A stretch of 64,000 bases of DNA, taken from Alitta virens. Lineage: Eukaryota > Annelida > Polychaeta > Phyllodocida > Nereididae. The stretch lies in the NCBI GenBank assembly GCA_932294295.1, contig OW028573.1, forward strand, positions 18,992,155 through 19,056,154. Direction: 5' to 3'. Below, piece after piece: positions 24,521 through 36,705 of the stretch. Numbering within the stretch: position 1 is the first letter of the stretch; the number at the start of each line of letters is the position of its first letter. Below the pieces are notes generated by a model. It was not told the origin of the DNA, searched no databases, and saw only the letters and a program-made list of their open reading frames with translations. The position numbers and the translations under genes are program-made.

Positions 24521-27490
24521 GCTGCATTAGCCAGCCAAAAAATGCGCAAAGACACCTACACGGATGCTGGATTATCCTTTACTATTTTTCACTTGGACTG
24601 CGTAAGACATATACTGCTTTGCTGGCATAAATGTACTTTCGTCTAGAGAATTGCACTATCTCGTTGGTACTATTTTGTATTTTAGTCATAATATGACAGA
24701 GATGGAGTCCACAAAGTAATGGTGTCTAAGTACAGGTTCTACAGCGGACCACTTATGACCAAATAAATTCTTATGTACTATAAAACCATGTGCGTGTAAT
24801 ATAGCTTGGGACTGATGGCATGTTGCATTGTTTGGTCAGGTCAGGCATCGATGACACGACTCAGTGGAAGACAAGTGAAACACTTGAGGCAACCATGGGG
24901 TCTAGTCTGCAATAAGCAAGTGCTTTATCTATTTAGGCCGATAACAATCAGAGGCCGGATATTCAGTCATGAATCCTGGGTGGTTGGCTGATAGTGTAGA
25001 TGGCAGTGGGGGCAATTGGCTATTGTTTAAATCGTGTCACGGAGAGCGCAGTCACGATGGTGTGCCAATGAATCCATCAGCCAGGGGCGTGCAACCGTGA
25101 TGCATGGTGTGTCGAGATCATCCTGCTGGTCCTGCTGCAGGTCCTGAACACCCCACCCTATCTCTGCCACCCCTGTCTCAGTGGCTGCCTTGTCCTCCCT
25201 AAATTTGTGGCACCCCAGAGACAGACCCTCGGGGACAGATCCAGCTGCGTTGCCTCTTCTTAACTGTCCTGATTAATGCCCCGTGCACTTTTCTTGTGGC
25301 CTCCCCGTGTATTTCAAAGCACATTAGAATTGCTGCAGGCTCAATTGGGCGTTTGTCAATGTCTCACATGAGTGTGTCACCAAGGGACAATCATTTGACT
25401 CATTTGCCAGCTTAACTCACAGAATGTGGTAGACACGTAACAAAGGTCTGTGGTGCATTCGCTGTGTAGCCATTTGTGAAAGAATGTCCACAGAAATAGC
25501 AGAAGGCCAGCCAGGAGGCAGAGAGCGAGGCATTTATTTGATTTGGAGGACAAAGTGGCATACAAAGGGGACGCGATATGGAAATAGCCTCAAGAAAATG
25601 GAGGAACACTTTGGCTTACGTGGCTGACTTCCTGCACAGGACGCCCAGTTGGGCCCTGCCTTGACCTCAGTATGATCTAGTAAGGTTAGGTGTGGTGCGA
25701 GGGCCAATCAGACTGCCGTAGAAAATGGACAGTGCCGGCCTCTCCTGCATCGCTCCCACCTAACAAACACTTGCTAAGATGCGCCATCATGAATATTGCA
25801 CCATTTCCGTCGCTGCTGAGGCCATAAGCGAATGCAGAGGAACGTCGTAAGCTAAGTGAAGCCCAGAGCACCATGCTCAGCCTATAATGGTGTCAATTTG
25901 CGCTGGCAAGTTTTGCACACATCAGTGGGCCACCTCAGTCATGCTGGACTCCTGTGAGATTAAGTAGAAGAACAACATTGCAAGGACATGCCTGGTGCCC
26001 CCAGGGTCGTACAAGTGACCTCCCATGTACACATTCATACAGGGAATCCAAATGCTTGCAAATCTGACACTAGTCAAGGGCTGACGAATGCTCAGAGGCC
26101 AGGGTAGTGACTTCATATGATGGAGCTTGTTGCAAGCTTCACTCAATTGCTTGCAAGCCTCTGCTAATGGCCTGCTGGCCAGACCTATATTCTTCCTGTG
26201 GCGGAAGATCAACAGACCAGCTCTAGGGTTAGCTCGAAATATAGAATGAAACATTAAAGTACAGCCAGATCTAATCTGATGCTATTCACCCTTTGGCCAC
26301 CAATGTGTTTTGTCTTTCAGTCACCAAATTATCTTCTATACACAAGTGATCCACATTCAAGCCTGAATTTATTTCTGTGTTTTTCCAATGGATGGCAATT
26401 ACCGACATTATGATACTGTATATTTCAATAACTTCAAAAACTAAAACCATCTCACACCGAAGAAAGGCTAAAGTGTAATTTTTAACCATTTTTACAAATT
26501 TAAAATTACATTTCGCCCTCACTATAAATAGTTCCTGTATTTAAGTTATTGTTAATTTAAAACACATAATACTTCATTGAAGTTTTTATGATTTCTTATT
26601 ATAAACAACAAACCAAGTTTATACATGAACAAAATTCAGTTCAAATTCTTATATTATCTTGGCAGACAATACGTTGTTAAAGTCAAAGATTTAAAAGTGA
26701 ATTCAACACACTTCAACAATAGGAGTGGCAGACATTTCCTGGAAAAAGATTATTAAACCTGACCTAACAACAGGGCCAGAATCTCGAAAGGGATAATTTG
26801 TTTTGTGACAAAACATGAAAGTGATAACAGCATTCACTCAAACAGCATGCAGTTTTTAATGCGAATATTTTTAAAAGGCGAGAAAATGCTGGTTATTTTT
26901 CATGGGCATGGCTGTGATGGTTTTCGCAGATCACTCAATCAATTACCAAGGCTTAACCTTCTGATCTGGCCCCAAGAGAAGCTTGCCACATTTTGCGCCT
27001 GGATCAATTCTCCCAGCAGAAGGTTTAATGGCAACATCTTCTCATAATCACATTGCCAGGACCTTCTCGTCAATGTTTCATAGACCACATGAACTTGTAC
27101 GACAGATGTCAAATAAATCATGGAAAATTGCGAAGCCAGCCAAGACAGTCTTTGACTCCAGAGTTAAGGCCCCTGGACATTTTTTTTCAGTTTTAAGCAT
27201 CAGATTTGCCCTGGCTCCTAATTCCTAGAGAAGGGGGAAGAGGACTCCCAAGGGACTTAAGGCACTAGCGTGGGACTTAGAGCACTGGGGTTGGACACTA
27301 TATTGTGTGGCTTAATGGCCATCAAGACATATTTCAGAAGTGACAATTGGCATTGGGTTGTTCCCAAGGGACAAGACTGGCAGGCAGAGGGTGGGCACAA
27401 TAGCCAAGCAGGATGCTAGGTCGGATGCTAGTCACATGCAGAAGGCTTCATGGACACGTAATCCCTTTAAAGAAGCCCAGCAACCGACGC
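24521..27490. other. Gene desert, no feature recognised
   Basis: Alternates GC-richer (24.8-25.9 kb) and AT-rich (26.3-26.8 kb) stretches. Frames of up to 110 codons (25922-26254, minus strand) match nothing. No repeats shared with other parts of the window were found. Confidence 0.5.
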
Positions 27491-27542
27491 TTCCCTCAAC
27501 AGATTCCTTCAACAGTTTCCTTCAACAGTTTCCTTCAACAGC
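27491..27542 (+). repeat. 13-bp tandem repeat, four units
   Basis: Four units of TTCCTTCAACAGT, the first with two changes and the last differing only at its final base. 13 bp is not a multiple of three, so it does not point to a protein repeat. Confidence 0.88.
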
Positions 27543-28436
27543 CTGCACTTCTTGCATGACCCATATTCTGCTCAAGGTCTGTCTCTGGCGGCTACCTTCT
27601 ATTGAGCCCTTATGGACTGGCAAATAACATTGGAAGAGCAATTGCAATGTCTGTAGAGAACTTCCGTTATGCATATACATCACTTCAATTCTGCATAAAG
27701 GTCATCTGGAACTGCAAATACGTGAAATAAGTGCCTAGCGAGGTTGAAAGGTCCACTAGCTAATGTAAATAATTGATACAAATCTATTTGCTGCCATTTA
27801 TCATTTCGCCTAATTAAAGAGGTCTGTTAAAATCTCTCTCATACATAATACAAGTACCGAGGGCTTGCGGTAAGAGTCACAAAAGTGCAGCCAAAATTCA
27901 CAGTCATGATGAATACCCAGATGGCGTGTGAGAAAGACAGGGAATGAAATTCAGATAAATAAGGAAGCAGGACTGACAAAGAGGCCAGGCATTTGGAAGG
28001 AACAGGCCAAAGAGGAACATGAACGGTGGCACTGAGGAGAGGGAGCCAGCCTCTAATAGATCACAGCCACAGTAGTCAGGAATCTCAGCCATCAACCGCT
28101 TCCCTTGGAATCTAATTGAAACTGCAATTGCCTGACTGCTGTTGGCCCTACAACCTCCCAGCAGTAAAAGCTTACTCCATTGTCTGCGTCACCCTAAACC
28201 AGTGTCAGCTAAAGTTCCAGTTGGTTTTTCGTGCCCCTGTATGAGTCAGTCGTCGATGGTGAGCAGTCTTTCACACACAGACTGTGCATGGGCCAAACAC
28301 ATGATGGCTCCCCATTCACCAACATGCTCTGGTTCTTTGTGGAGGCAAATATCAGTGATCGTGTGTAAACAGACTCTGTCTTAAGTTAACAAGGAGGCTG
28401 TCCACCTATTGTCTGGTCGTATTGTACAAAGGGCGA
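27543..28436. other. Noncoding DNA
   Basis: A CAGATGGCG word near 27919-27927 is a CTCF-type core, expected by chance at this frequency. Nothing else recognised. Confidence 0.5.
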
Positions 28437-28530
28437 GAGCGGTGGCTCTGTTGGTCGTAAGAGACATAATGGGTGATTAAGGGGCCCAGGAGATGCAAGG
28501 GGAGGGCTGTGGTATCGATTCAACAGGTCT
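28437..28530 (+). repeat. Possible tRNA-derived SINE relic
   Basis: An A-box-like TGGCTCTGTTGG at 28443-28454 and a weak B-box-like GGTATCGATTCAA at 28511-28523. Between them lies the same TAAGGGGCCCAG 12-mer as in the relic at 16548-16640. The box spacing of 68 bp is longer than normal, consistent with decay or an insertion. Confidence 0.36.
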
Positions 28531-30507
28531 GTCAAGGCTTCCGTGACGGGGGCAAGGTGTCAGCCACTTCATTAGCATGGCGAGTCATTGCAGGGCATTT
28601 TAGGACCTTTAGGGGCAATGCTGGTCCATACAGCACACCAGGGTCATCTGTAATCAGCCGATCCAGCCATATAGGTGGCCAATGAGTGCTGACACTTGTC
28701 CTCTGTGATCAGGCCATGCTCCTAATTGCTCCCTTTCAGCGCACGCCACTTGACACTGCCGCCTGTCACGCCATCCCTCTATACTCCCTCATTCTTCAAA
28801 ACATCCTGCTTGGCTGCCTCAGCTTCCTGATCCTATTCATATGTTCCCATGCCATTGATCTTAGCACTGTTCTAAACAAACGCTATACCACTTTGGGCGA
28901 TGTCTAATGCCTTAAAAAAAAAGACAAATTTACTTCTTTTTGTGTAAGTAGGATTTGCTCCCTTTCATCTCCTTAAATCTAGTCCATAAGTTCCATAAAC
29001 AGAAGGATTCAGCAAGGTGTCTTAATTATCTTGCAAGAAACCACAAAAAGCTGGAAACAGATTTATTTCAGCCAAAGAAAACATCGCCTAATCCGGCCAC
29101 CATCTAGAAGCAGTCTGGCCAAATGATAGGTAAGCTGCAGTCATTCGTTAAGGCTAAATTGGCATGTGAGAGACTGAGCAGAAGCAATGGTACCATCTGG
29201 CACAATTCTCCACATCTGTCTCTAACGATCCAAGTTGCAGCAATCAAACGGAACGCTGCCGGAATGTAGGTCTGAGATGTCGGTCAGGGGATCCAACAGT
29301 GTGCACCACCGTGTGCTTTTCCTAGACTAGAATTGCAGTAAATATAAAAGAAGAGGGTGTGCTGGAACGCGAAATAATCGTTGTGTGATGCCGGGCAACC
29401 CATGGAGCTGTCTTCTTTGGGGACAGGGTCTTGCTTAGCTGAAATGACAAGCGCGCCAAGGCCTTGCCTTTCCATCAGCCTTCAGTTGCTTGTATTGACA
29501 CAAATGTCTTTTCAAATGGTGACCCCGAACTTTGAAAGTTGTTTCATCCATCGCGGGGCTCTGGCTGGGGAAAATGTAGCCCGGCTACGTGAGGGTGACT
29601 GGAGACTGGCGAGCGGTGGCTCATCCATCAGTTTGCGCGATTCTTGCCGGAATTCATCATTGTGTCATTGGCAACAGTCGCTACAATGCGAACACCCGCG
29701 TCATGACTGACTCACAGGACTGCGAAAACATCACCCAAACACATCACCGCTGTCATTGCTGCTGCCATTGCTACTGCCATTTGAAACAAAACCTTATGTC
29801 CCCACTCACACCTGCAGTGGCTGCCCCACACCTCAGCTGCTGGCTGTTCAGAGCCCCATTTGCCATGGAGCAAGTTATGAGCCTTATTATTGGTGATATA
29901 TGGACGAGCTACCCTGCCGCTTTTGCCCACAGCTAGCATGACAAAAACATTGTTTTGCAACAACACAAGCAGTGCACCGCGGTCACACTTGTTTTGCCAG
30001 GGGAACAATGTGAGCAATGTCTGTCATTAGCTGTTCATATGTGTAACCCACTTAATGCAAGCTTAGAAAGGAGTTCTTTCCTCTAGTTGTTTGTAAAATT
30101 GAATGGAGTTCTTGCTATACAATCCTTTTGCATACACATATAACGAGATTTGGCGTATAAGTGAGACAATGATATTTGCCAGAAGCATGTAGATTACCTT
30201 TTTGCACCTTTTTTTTCTCACCCCGACATTGTTGAAGACTAAAAAATGCTGGCGTATTCCCATCCTGAGTTACAAGCAGGGTGAGAGAAAAGCATGTTCA
30301 ACAAGCCACAAGCACTGAGTGATCCATACACACGAAATGACGACCTCCCAAGGCTTGTTACATAATTTGTAAGTTAGGTCAGTGCGTTGCAACAGAAAGG
30401 CGAGAAGAACTAATAGAATTACTGTGCCCTCCTGTCGACACCTACAAGGTGTTCTCATCCATTTACAGAGACTGGCTGGTCCAATGTCTTGCCCTGTTGG
30501 TGGGCAG
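28531..30507. other. Noncoding DNA, GC-richer at 29570-29940
   Basis: Frames of 109 and 115 codons on the plus strand (29381-29936) lie in a GC-richer block and overlap a 101-codon frame on the other strand. Their predicted proteins have scattered Cys/His without zinc-finger spacing. I consider them chance frames. Confidence 0.45.
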
Positions 30508-30604
30508 TGGTGGCCAGTCAGAAGGGCCACCAATTTGGACCCCTGCTGCACCAAGCCGCCTGGCCTAACTAGGCGGGCCACGACAGATTCGGGCCCTTCT
30601 GGCC
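30508..30604. other. GC-rich cluster of inverted repeats
   Basis: TGGTGGCC (30508-30515) pairs with GGCCACCA (30525-30532). GCCGCCT and AGGCGG (about 30555-30576) form a second hairpin around GGCCTAACT. An outer arm, GGCCAG with AGAAGGGCC (30512-30528), is complementary to GGGCCCTTCTGGCC (30591-30604). The outer pairing competes with the first hairpin. Nothing here matches a known RNA family. Confidence 0.4.
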
Positions 30605-31468
30605 TTGGTTGATCAGCGCGGGTGTTTTGATATTGGGGTGGATCATGATGTGAAATACCAAGAGGTCGTTCAATCAATAAACTGACTGGTAGGGCCGATA
30701 TGAGAGGAGGTGGCCACATATTAGGCAGGTGATGGACAAAGAGATTTACGAGTCCGCTCAGGCTCACTGGCCAGGTTTAATCAAGCCCCCGTCTCGCCCT
30801 GGACACCTGCTACATTGTACATATTGGCGAAATGAAGCACTGGTCAGCCTCCCTGAGATTTGTCCCGCACCTCCGGGTTCACTAGCCCACTGGACCACAA
30901 GGGAGAACATGGCGTTACAAGGAGAGGGATCAAGCGGCCAAATCAAGGTCAGCATCACTTGGGATATGCTCTAAACAAGGCTGCTGTTGCTGCTGCTGGC
31001 TCTCTCTCTGACCATGCATGCTGCAAAATCAACACAGCTTCAGATGCGGGTGCAGATGGTCTGAGAGTGGCTGTCATGCCAAGAGCTGATCCTCTCCCCC
31101 CTCCTGTCTTATGGCCCTGCAGCTTGTAGCCTTATCCTTGAGAACCCATTTCGGAGATTAGAATCCAGCCTCCAAGGAGCAAAGCATCCAATACTCTAGG
31201 GGTCTGGCGCCCGATTCAATGATGCTTTTGTTTCTCACAAAACTTAATTCTCCGGTAACACACTACCTGCCTATCCATCCCCTCTCCAACTTGTTCTGGT
31301 GGTCTAATTGTTGTACTACACTATCTAGTTAATGCGAGTACTCCCATGATCGGTATCACCAAAATCTTGTGCAATTTCACCATCTCTTTCACTTCGGTTT
31401 TCATTGTGTGTGATAGACAATGTTCACTTCAGCTGATCAAGAACACAAATCTTGGACCCGCGTTGGCC
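30605..31468. other. Noncoding DNA
   Basis: A CTG-rich run (about 30980-31000) and no other structure. Frames of up to 165 codons reach into this stretch from the minus strand (30270-30767) but show no domain. Confidence 0.5.
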
Positions 31469-31572
31469 GAGGGACTACCATAGCCAATGGAAGTCCTGGA
31501 TTTACGTGACGTCCTCTGGAGTTTACTTTCCAGTTTCCAAGCTTTGAGATTAGTTTCCAAGTTTATGAAATT
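31469..31572 (+). repeat. Interspersed repeat family C, long copy
   Basis: Shares ordered blocks with 41727-41793: GAGGGA-T-CC, AATGG-AGTCCT-GATT, CTGGAGTTTA, TAGTTTCCAA and TATGAAATT. This copy has about 30 extra bases, including a second TTTCCAA unit. It has no coding capacity, and too little is left to assign a class. Confidence 0.5.
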
Positions 31573-33246
31573 GGCTGTAAACTGACAGGAAGTACTTATG
31601 GCATCTCCCATAATAAAACTACTATTATAGACCATTAAAAAAGCTTAGTAACAGACAAGACAGTACAGCGCTTATAAGACTTACCCCTGTAGGTCAGTCT
31701 GAAGCCCAGTTGTATGTTTCCCAAGCAGACTGTGGCTTGGGTTAATTGGATCATGGCTGGGTCATTGCAACTGTTTAATAGAGAGGTCTTATTGCTGCCA
31801 AGTAGTCAGTATGCAGTAAGGGTGACTGGCTGGCATTAATGCTCCCTCGTTGATCAGCGCAGTGCTTTACACCATGGAGACTCGGCTTAATACGGTTGCA
31901 TTCACACATGGAATTAGAATATCATGGATTACACATAAAGTATATTTATGGCAGACCCGTGGCTCTGAAGCAACGTTTACCGCCAGCTGTTCCCAGGGGC
32001 TGGGCATACACTCTGAGAAATAAGCAGGTTGGCGCCTGGGTCAAGCTCTGCGCTCGCCTTTAATCTTGGAACACTTGACAAATTTGACCTAATGATGATA
32101 AGGGTCATGGGAGTTTGAAGCTGCTGGTGCTAGAGGGCTCTGGAGTGCTCTAGGACTAATGACCTTGATGCAGATAAAGAGAAGCCCACCAGGACTGCTA
32201 GGCCATATATCAGCCTTTACTTTCAACACAGCGCTCTTCACTTTATCCACCATGCAAGGTTTTTTCATGTGAGCAACTGCGATCCCTCTGCTTCACAAGG
32301 TTGACTCTAATTACTTCCAGTGGAGCATCTTCACAAAATATTCCCCAGAATAATCCTAGTCATTGAAGGGCGATCTTCACAAACTGCTGCATGATATATA
32401 TCAACCTCTGATATGTAAGGTCATACTTCTAGCTATTCTACTGGAAAATTCTGGGGAGAAAACAAAATTGGAATCACTAAGACTTCATTTAGGGCGATGC
32501 TGGATATTTTGTCTCTGAATTTCCATATATATTGCCACAGTCACAGCTGTGCCAGGTGCTTAAAACTACGTATTTAGTGGGCAGTTAACACAAGCCAGTC
32601 TGCTCAGGTGCTGACTTGATGATTACAGGAGCTCAGTCAGAGATCTGGAGTAAAGCCTTAAGAAGGTCTGAACACAATGTTAGTTGTAAAGAGAAGAAAT
32701 CTTAATAAGTAACTTTATCTTCTTGACAAATGATCCAATAAAAACACTGCCTCTGAGTTAATTCGTAGATATAATTAAACTTGAATATTACAGCAGGATT
32801 GCAATCGTGCTTATTGGTAAAGATTTTGGAGGAGTTTGGCGACTGTCATTAGGAGGAAATAATTTGTGTTATCACTGAACGTGCTAACTACTATCTTGCA
32901 GCGGTTAGGCAATTCTCTAATAATGTCTAAGTGGTTTGTTGTGATAGCAGAAGCGAAGAGGGCCTGATTACCTAATGTTTATATCTTGCAATCTTAATGA
33001 TTAAAGGTGCAGACATGAACCACCAGACAATGACAATGAGATGAATGGTCGATAAGTTATCTGCACTTTTGTCTAAGCTAAAATTGAACCTAACATGAGG
33101 CTCAGAGATGATGATTTCTCTTGGTGATGGGTGCCTTCCAATGCTTGTCAGCTTTGAGATTGTTTGTCTCACCAGATAAAGCGTCACACAACAAGCTGTT
33201 TGCAGCACGTGGCGTACATGCTTTTCCAAGATGTTCGATACGAACA
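31573..33246. other. Noncoding DNA
   Basis: No recognisable gene, RNA or repeat. The 100-codon minus-strand frame at 32972-33274 starts with a Gly run encoded by the neighbouring C tract and has no domain. Confidence 0.5.
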
Positions 33247-33258
33247 CCCCCCCCCCCC
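33247..33258 (+). repeat. Poly(C) tract, 12 bases
   Basis: Twelve consecutive C. One of four C tracts of 11-13 bases in the window, with 5520-5530, 57378-57388 and 58304-58316. Confidence 0.9.
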
Positions 33259-36200
33259 ATCCCCTAACCTTCAAGATTGATCACCTCGATGCCATGTGCT
33301 CACTTTCCGTATTGTCTACCCAAAGTGAACACACAGCCAATACTTTCCACCAAACAGTTTGCGAAGTTTTTTTGGGAAAAGAGTGAGTGCACACATCAGA
33401 TATCTCAAAAGCTACAAATGGATATCTTTCACACCAAACTACAACACATTCGGCTTAATGATTTTTCTTTCTCAGTTGTGTCAGATTCCTGAATTTGAAA
33501 TACAGATAAACACAGACAGGCTCTTGTCCATAATAGTCTTTACAACTGACAAACATTAATCCTTCTCGAAAGCTCCTGGGTACAAAAATAATTCCATATT
33601 TCTCACGCAATGCCAGTCCTTCGAAATGCTGCCACAAACATCAAACATATTTTTTAAAAGGTTTCTTTCTTCTGAACTGTGCGCAAGAAATCTCATATGT
33701 ATGTTAAAGTAGATTCCTCTTCATCTCTTATTTTTCCTCTTTTCTTGGTCACGAAAACCATGCATGACTCTGAGGTTTCTGCCTGAGTTGGTTTATGAAA
33801 GCGATGACTAAAATATGTATTACTACAGCCTATTATAGCCATGGATTCTGTCTGGTTTTGTGTTGAATTAACATGTTTTTATGCAGCTCATGCGTGGTCA
33901 AACAGGAACTGATAAACTATATACTTAGTATCATGTCCTAAGAAGTTTTATCATGTAGACAGTTTGCCACCGAATATCAAACGGCAAATATCGCGCTACA
34001 GATGATCACGTCACAAGCAAAGAAATTAACTTTATCGTGTCTCATTTGTTCAAATGAAATGGACCTTGCCTTGATATCCACATTTTAGAAGGGTTGCTCA
34101 CCTGTAAATCTCGCACATTCAAATTACAAGGCATATAAACACATTGTCAAAATAAACACATTGCCAAATGCTATAATTTGGTATTATCATCATTCATGGT
34201 ACACCAATAACACAATATTTAGCTGTGAAAGTAACTTCGTCTCCTTTGCTAGCTAGATCGACTCCACAACTGGCCAGACTTGCCTTATGTGAATTGCTTA
34301 GCTAAGCTTATTAGGGCCCTAGCTCTGTGTGTTGTTGGCTATCACTGATTCTATTCATCTCCATATTCCGCTAGGTGTATAATTTCTTTCCTTCCTGCTG
34401 TATGTATGTAAATCTAATTCAGCAAGGGTTGGTGTTTGTGATTAAAGCTCGTCCTAATTGAGTTAGACACGCTTGGTGTGCTGTGAACCCTGAGATATAA
34501 GCAGTCCCTCTGTCCCTATAGAAGACACATTTGTCTACATTTGTTAAAATACCATTAGGGAAAAATACAGCCATGCTAGACACATTAACAAGATTGCAAA
34601 TGCCTGTGAAGGGAGAACAGAGCATTGTAGCAGGAGGCCATGCTCCAAGCACCCAGCCTCTTCCTCAACCTTCATTACGCTTTGTTTTATGCGTTTGAGG
34701 AGCCCCGCCGTGACCCCAGCCTGCCTTACACTTCTGGATGTATTAGAAACCTGGTGTGGCCAAGAGCTTACAGACACTTGATATGGTTAATATCACTTCC
34801 CACACAGACGCCTTCAGTCCCACTATCTGTCTCTGCTCCCTATGCACGTGGAGATGACGCAAGGTCAAGGCCGTGCACCCAGGGACGCCATGTTGGCAGT
34901 GAGCTATGCGTTCTGGACAGCATTGTGCATGATGCGGTCATTCGCATGGTCTGCCGGCCTGGCCATTTGCCCCCACTAATTACACCAAGCAATCTTGGCT
35001 CGCTCACCGTTCCCTTCGCATCATTCTTTGCCTGGACGGACCAAGAATCCAACTGGCATTGACACGGCTCTCATCAGCGCCAGCCGGGCCAAATTAGATT
35101 TGAGAGGCTGTGAAGCAAAGGTCCTCACGTGCCGATGACCACTAAGTCCTAGGACACCCCAGACCACGGTGCTCGACTGGAAAACGACCTAGCAATGATG
35201 CCACTCTTCAGGCTCCGAAGAAACCTCTATTCTGGCAGAATATTATCAAATAAAGCCTTTCCATAACGTATTTAGAGACCACTGGGTCGTTGGGAAAGTA
35301 TGGGCTGTTGCCCTTTTGGTAGAGTAAGCCTGAGACAGACGCTGAGTTCTTTAAGGATCATCGGCCTCTGATTGTTTCCATCCATCATAAATGACATGAT
35401 GGCTGATTAATGAACGCGTGTAAATGTCAGCCTTTGCTTGGGTGGCAGACCAATCACTGGCCACTGCAGGGAATAACACGAGGGTCATGTCTGAGTCTCG
35501 TTGACTATACATGAGAAATGACCTCTGCTATCTCATGCATCCACTGTCTACAGTCATAGGTAGAAGCAAGCAGCAGAAGGCTTAACGGGACATGCAAATA
35601 AATCTCTATTATATTACAGTGCACAACTCGATGATAGACGTTGATACATGGTAATGAGACAGATATGTGACATGAAAACAAACATTTGAGCGATCATTTG
35701 TGAGTGCATGATGAGCATAACAGAGCCATCATGCCACAAAGGATCAGGCGCACTTCCGTTGCTGGTGATGCGGCCATCAAAGGGCCTTGATGGGCCGACC
35801 AAGCAACCGACCGAGTGATGGGCTGACCACAAATCAGGGTGACTCCAACCCCCTCCATGGACAGATTGTTTATGGCGGTAATTTTGTCATGGCACCCTTG
35901 CCTGTTCAATAGATACGGGTCTTTGGGGTGCATGCCCCCTCTACACCCATACACTGGGCCATACAGCCTCCATAAAATACGACATGTAACTGAACCTCTG
36001 ATACACCGGTGGGGTATTGACTGCCCTGGATGCTATGCTTCTCCAGTTGATTCTGATGCGGAGCCACCAACCGCAGCAACCTTCTCCATCTCTCCAGATG
36101 AGCAGTCACATAAAACACAAAGCAGTATTTTACTTGTGTCAGCATTATATGTCCTTATTTCGCTGTAATGCCAGATTACCTGCTCAGCATCCCAGCCAAT

Positions 36201-36523
36201 CATCTGCTTATTTACCATATTGACGACAATTTCTGCCATTCTTTATGTTTCCGCCATCACCAAATTCTGAATTCGCCTCAACAGACAAATACAATCCGAC
36301 CATTCGTGTAAACAATTGGCACGACATTTAATCAATTCAATACAACGGCTGTTCGGATCTCTTTTCATGCCAGATATTTATTCGATAAGCATGTTATAAA
36401 ATATGTCACGATCGTGGACTTTAACACAGCTTATGCCTAATATTTGTATTTCTTTACTCATCTGACAACTTCAAAGATAAGATTAAAAAGATCTTGACTG
36501 TATGTTATAATTAAATTAGCCTC
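33259..36523. other. Gene desert, no feature recognised
   Basis: AT-rich at 33.3-34.4 kb and GC-richer at 34.6-35.2 kb. The 140-codon frame at 34640-35062 overlaps minus-strand frames of similar length and has no known domain. An octamer word ATGCAAAT lies at 35592-35599. Confidence 0.5.
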
Positions 36524-36705
36524 ATATGGGGAGAAAAGGTAACAGAGCCTACAGGGGCGCTACCACCGTAGCACATTAAAAAGACAATAAGATGACGTCA
36601 CTACACATTGTTCCATGGATGACATCACAGAATAGATGATGTCATCAAACAATAATTATCTGCTACGGTGGCAGTGACCTCTTGTGGTACTTTTTCTCCC
36701 CTATG
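36524..36705. mobile_element. MITE-2: inverted-repeat element with three CRE-like sites
   Basis: Imperfect terminal inverted repeats of about 45 and 41 bp. The left arm (36528-36572) opens GGGGAGAAAA and closes CCACCGTAGCA; the right arm (36661-36701) is the reverse with the same two anchors and a more diverged middle. The 88-bp interior holds TGACGTCA (36593-36600), TGACATCA (36620-36627) and TGATGTCA (36637-36644). No coding capacity. Both ends are flanked by CATA-like sequence, so I cannot define the target duplication or superfamily. Only one copy lies in this window. Confidence 0.65.

Noticed and set aside
30270..30767. 165-codon minus-strand frame
   Set aside because: Runs through the hairpin cluster and overlaps two plus-strand frames. 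No domain recognised.
34640..35062. 140-codon plus-strand frame
   Set aside because: Overlapped by minus-strand frames at both ends, no recognisable motif, GC-driven openness.
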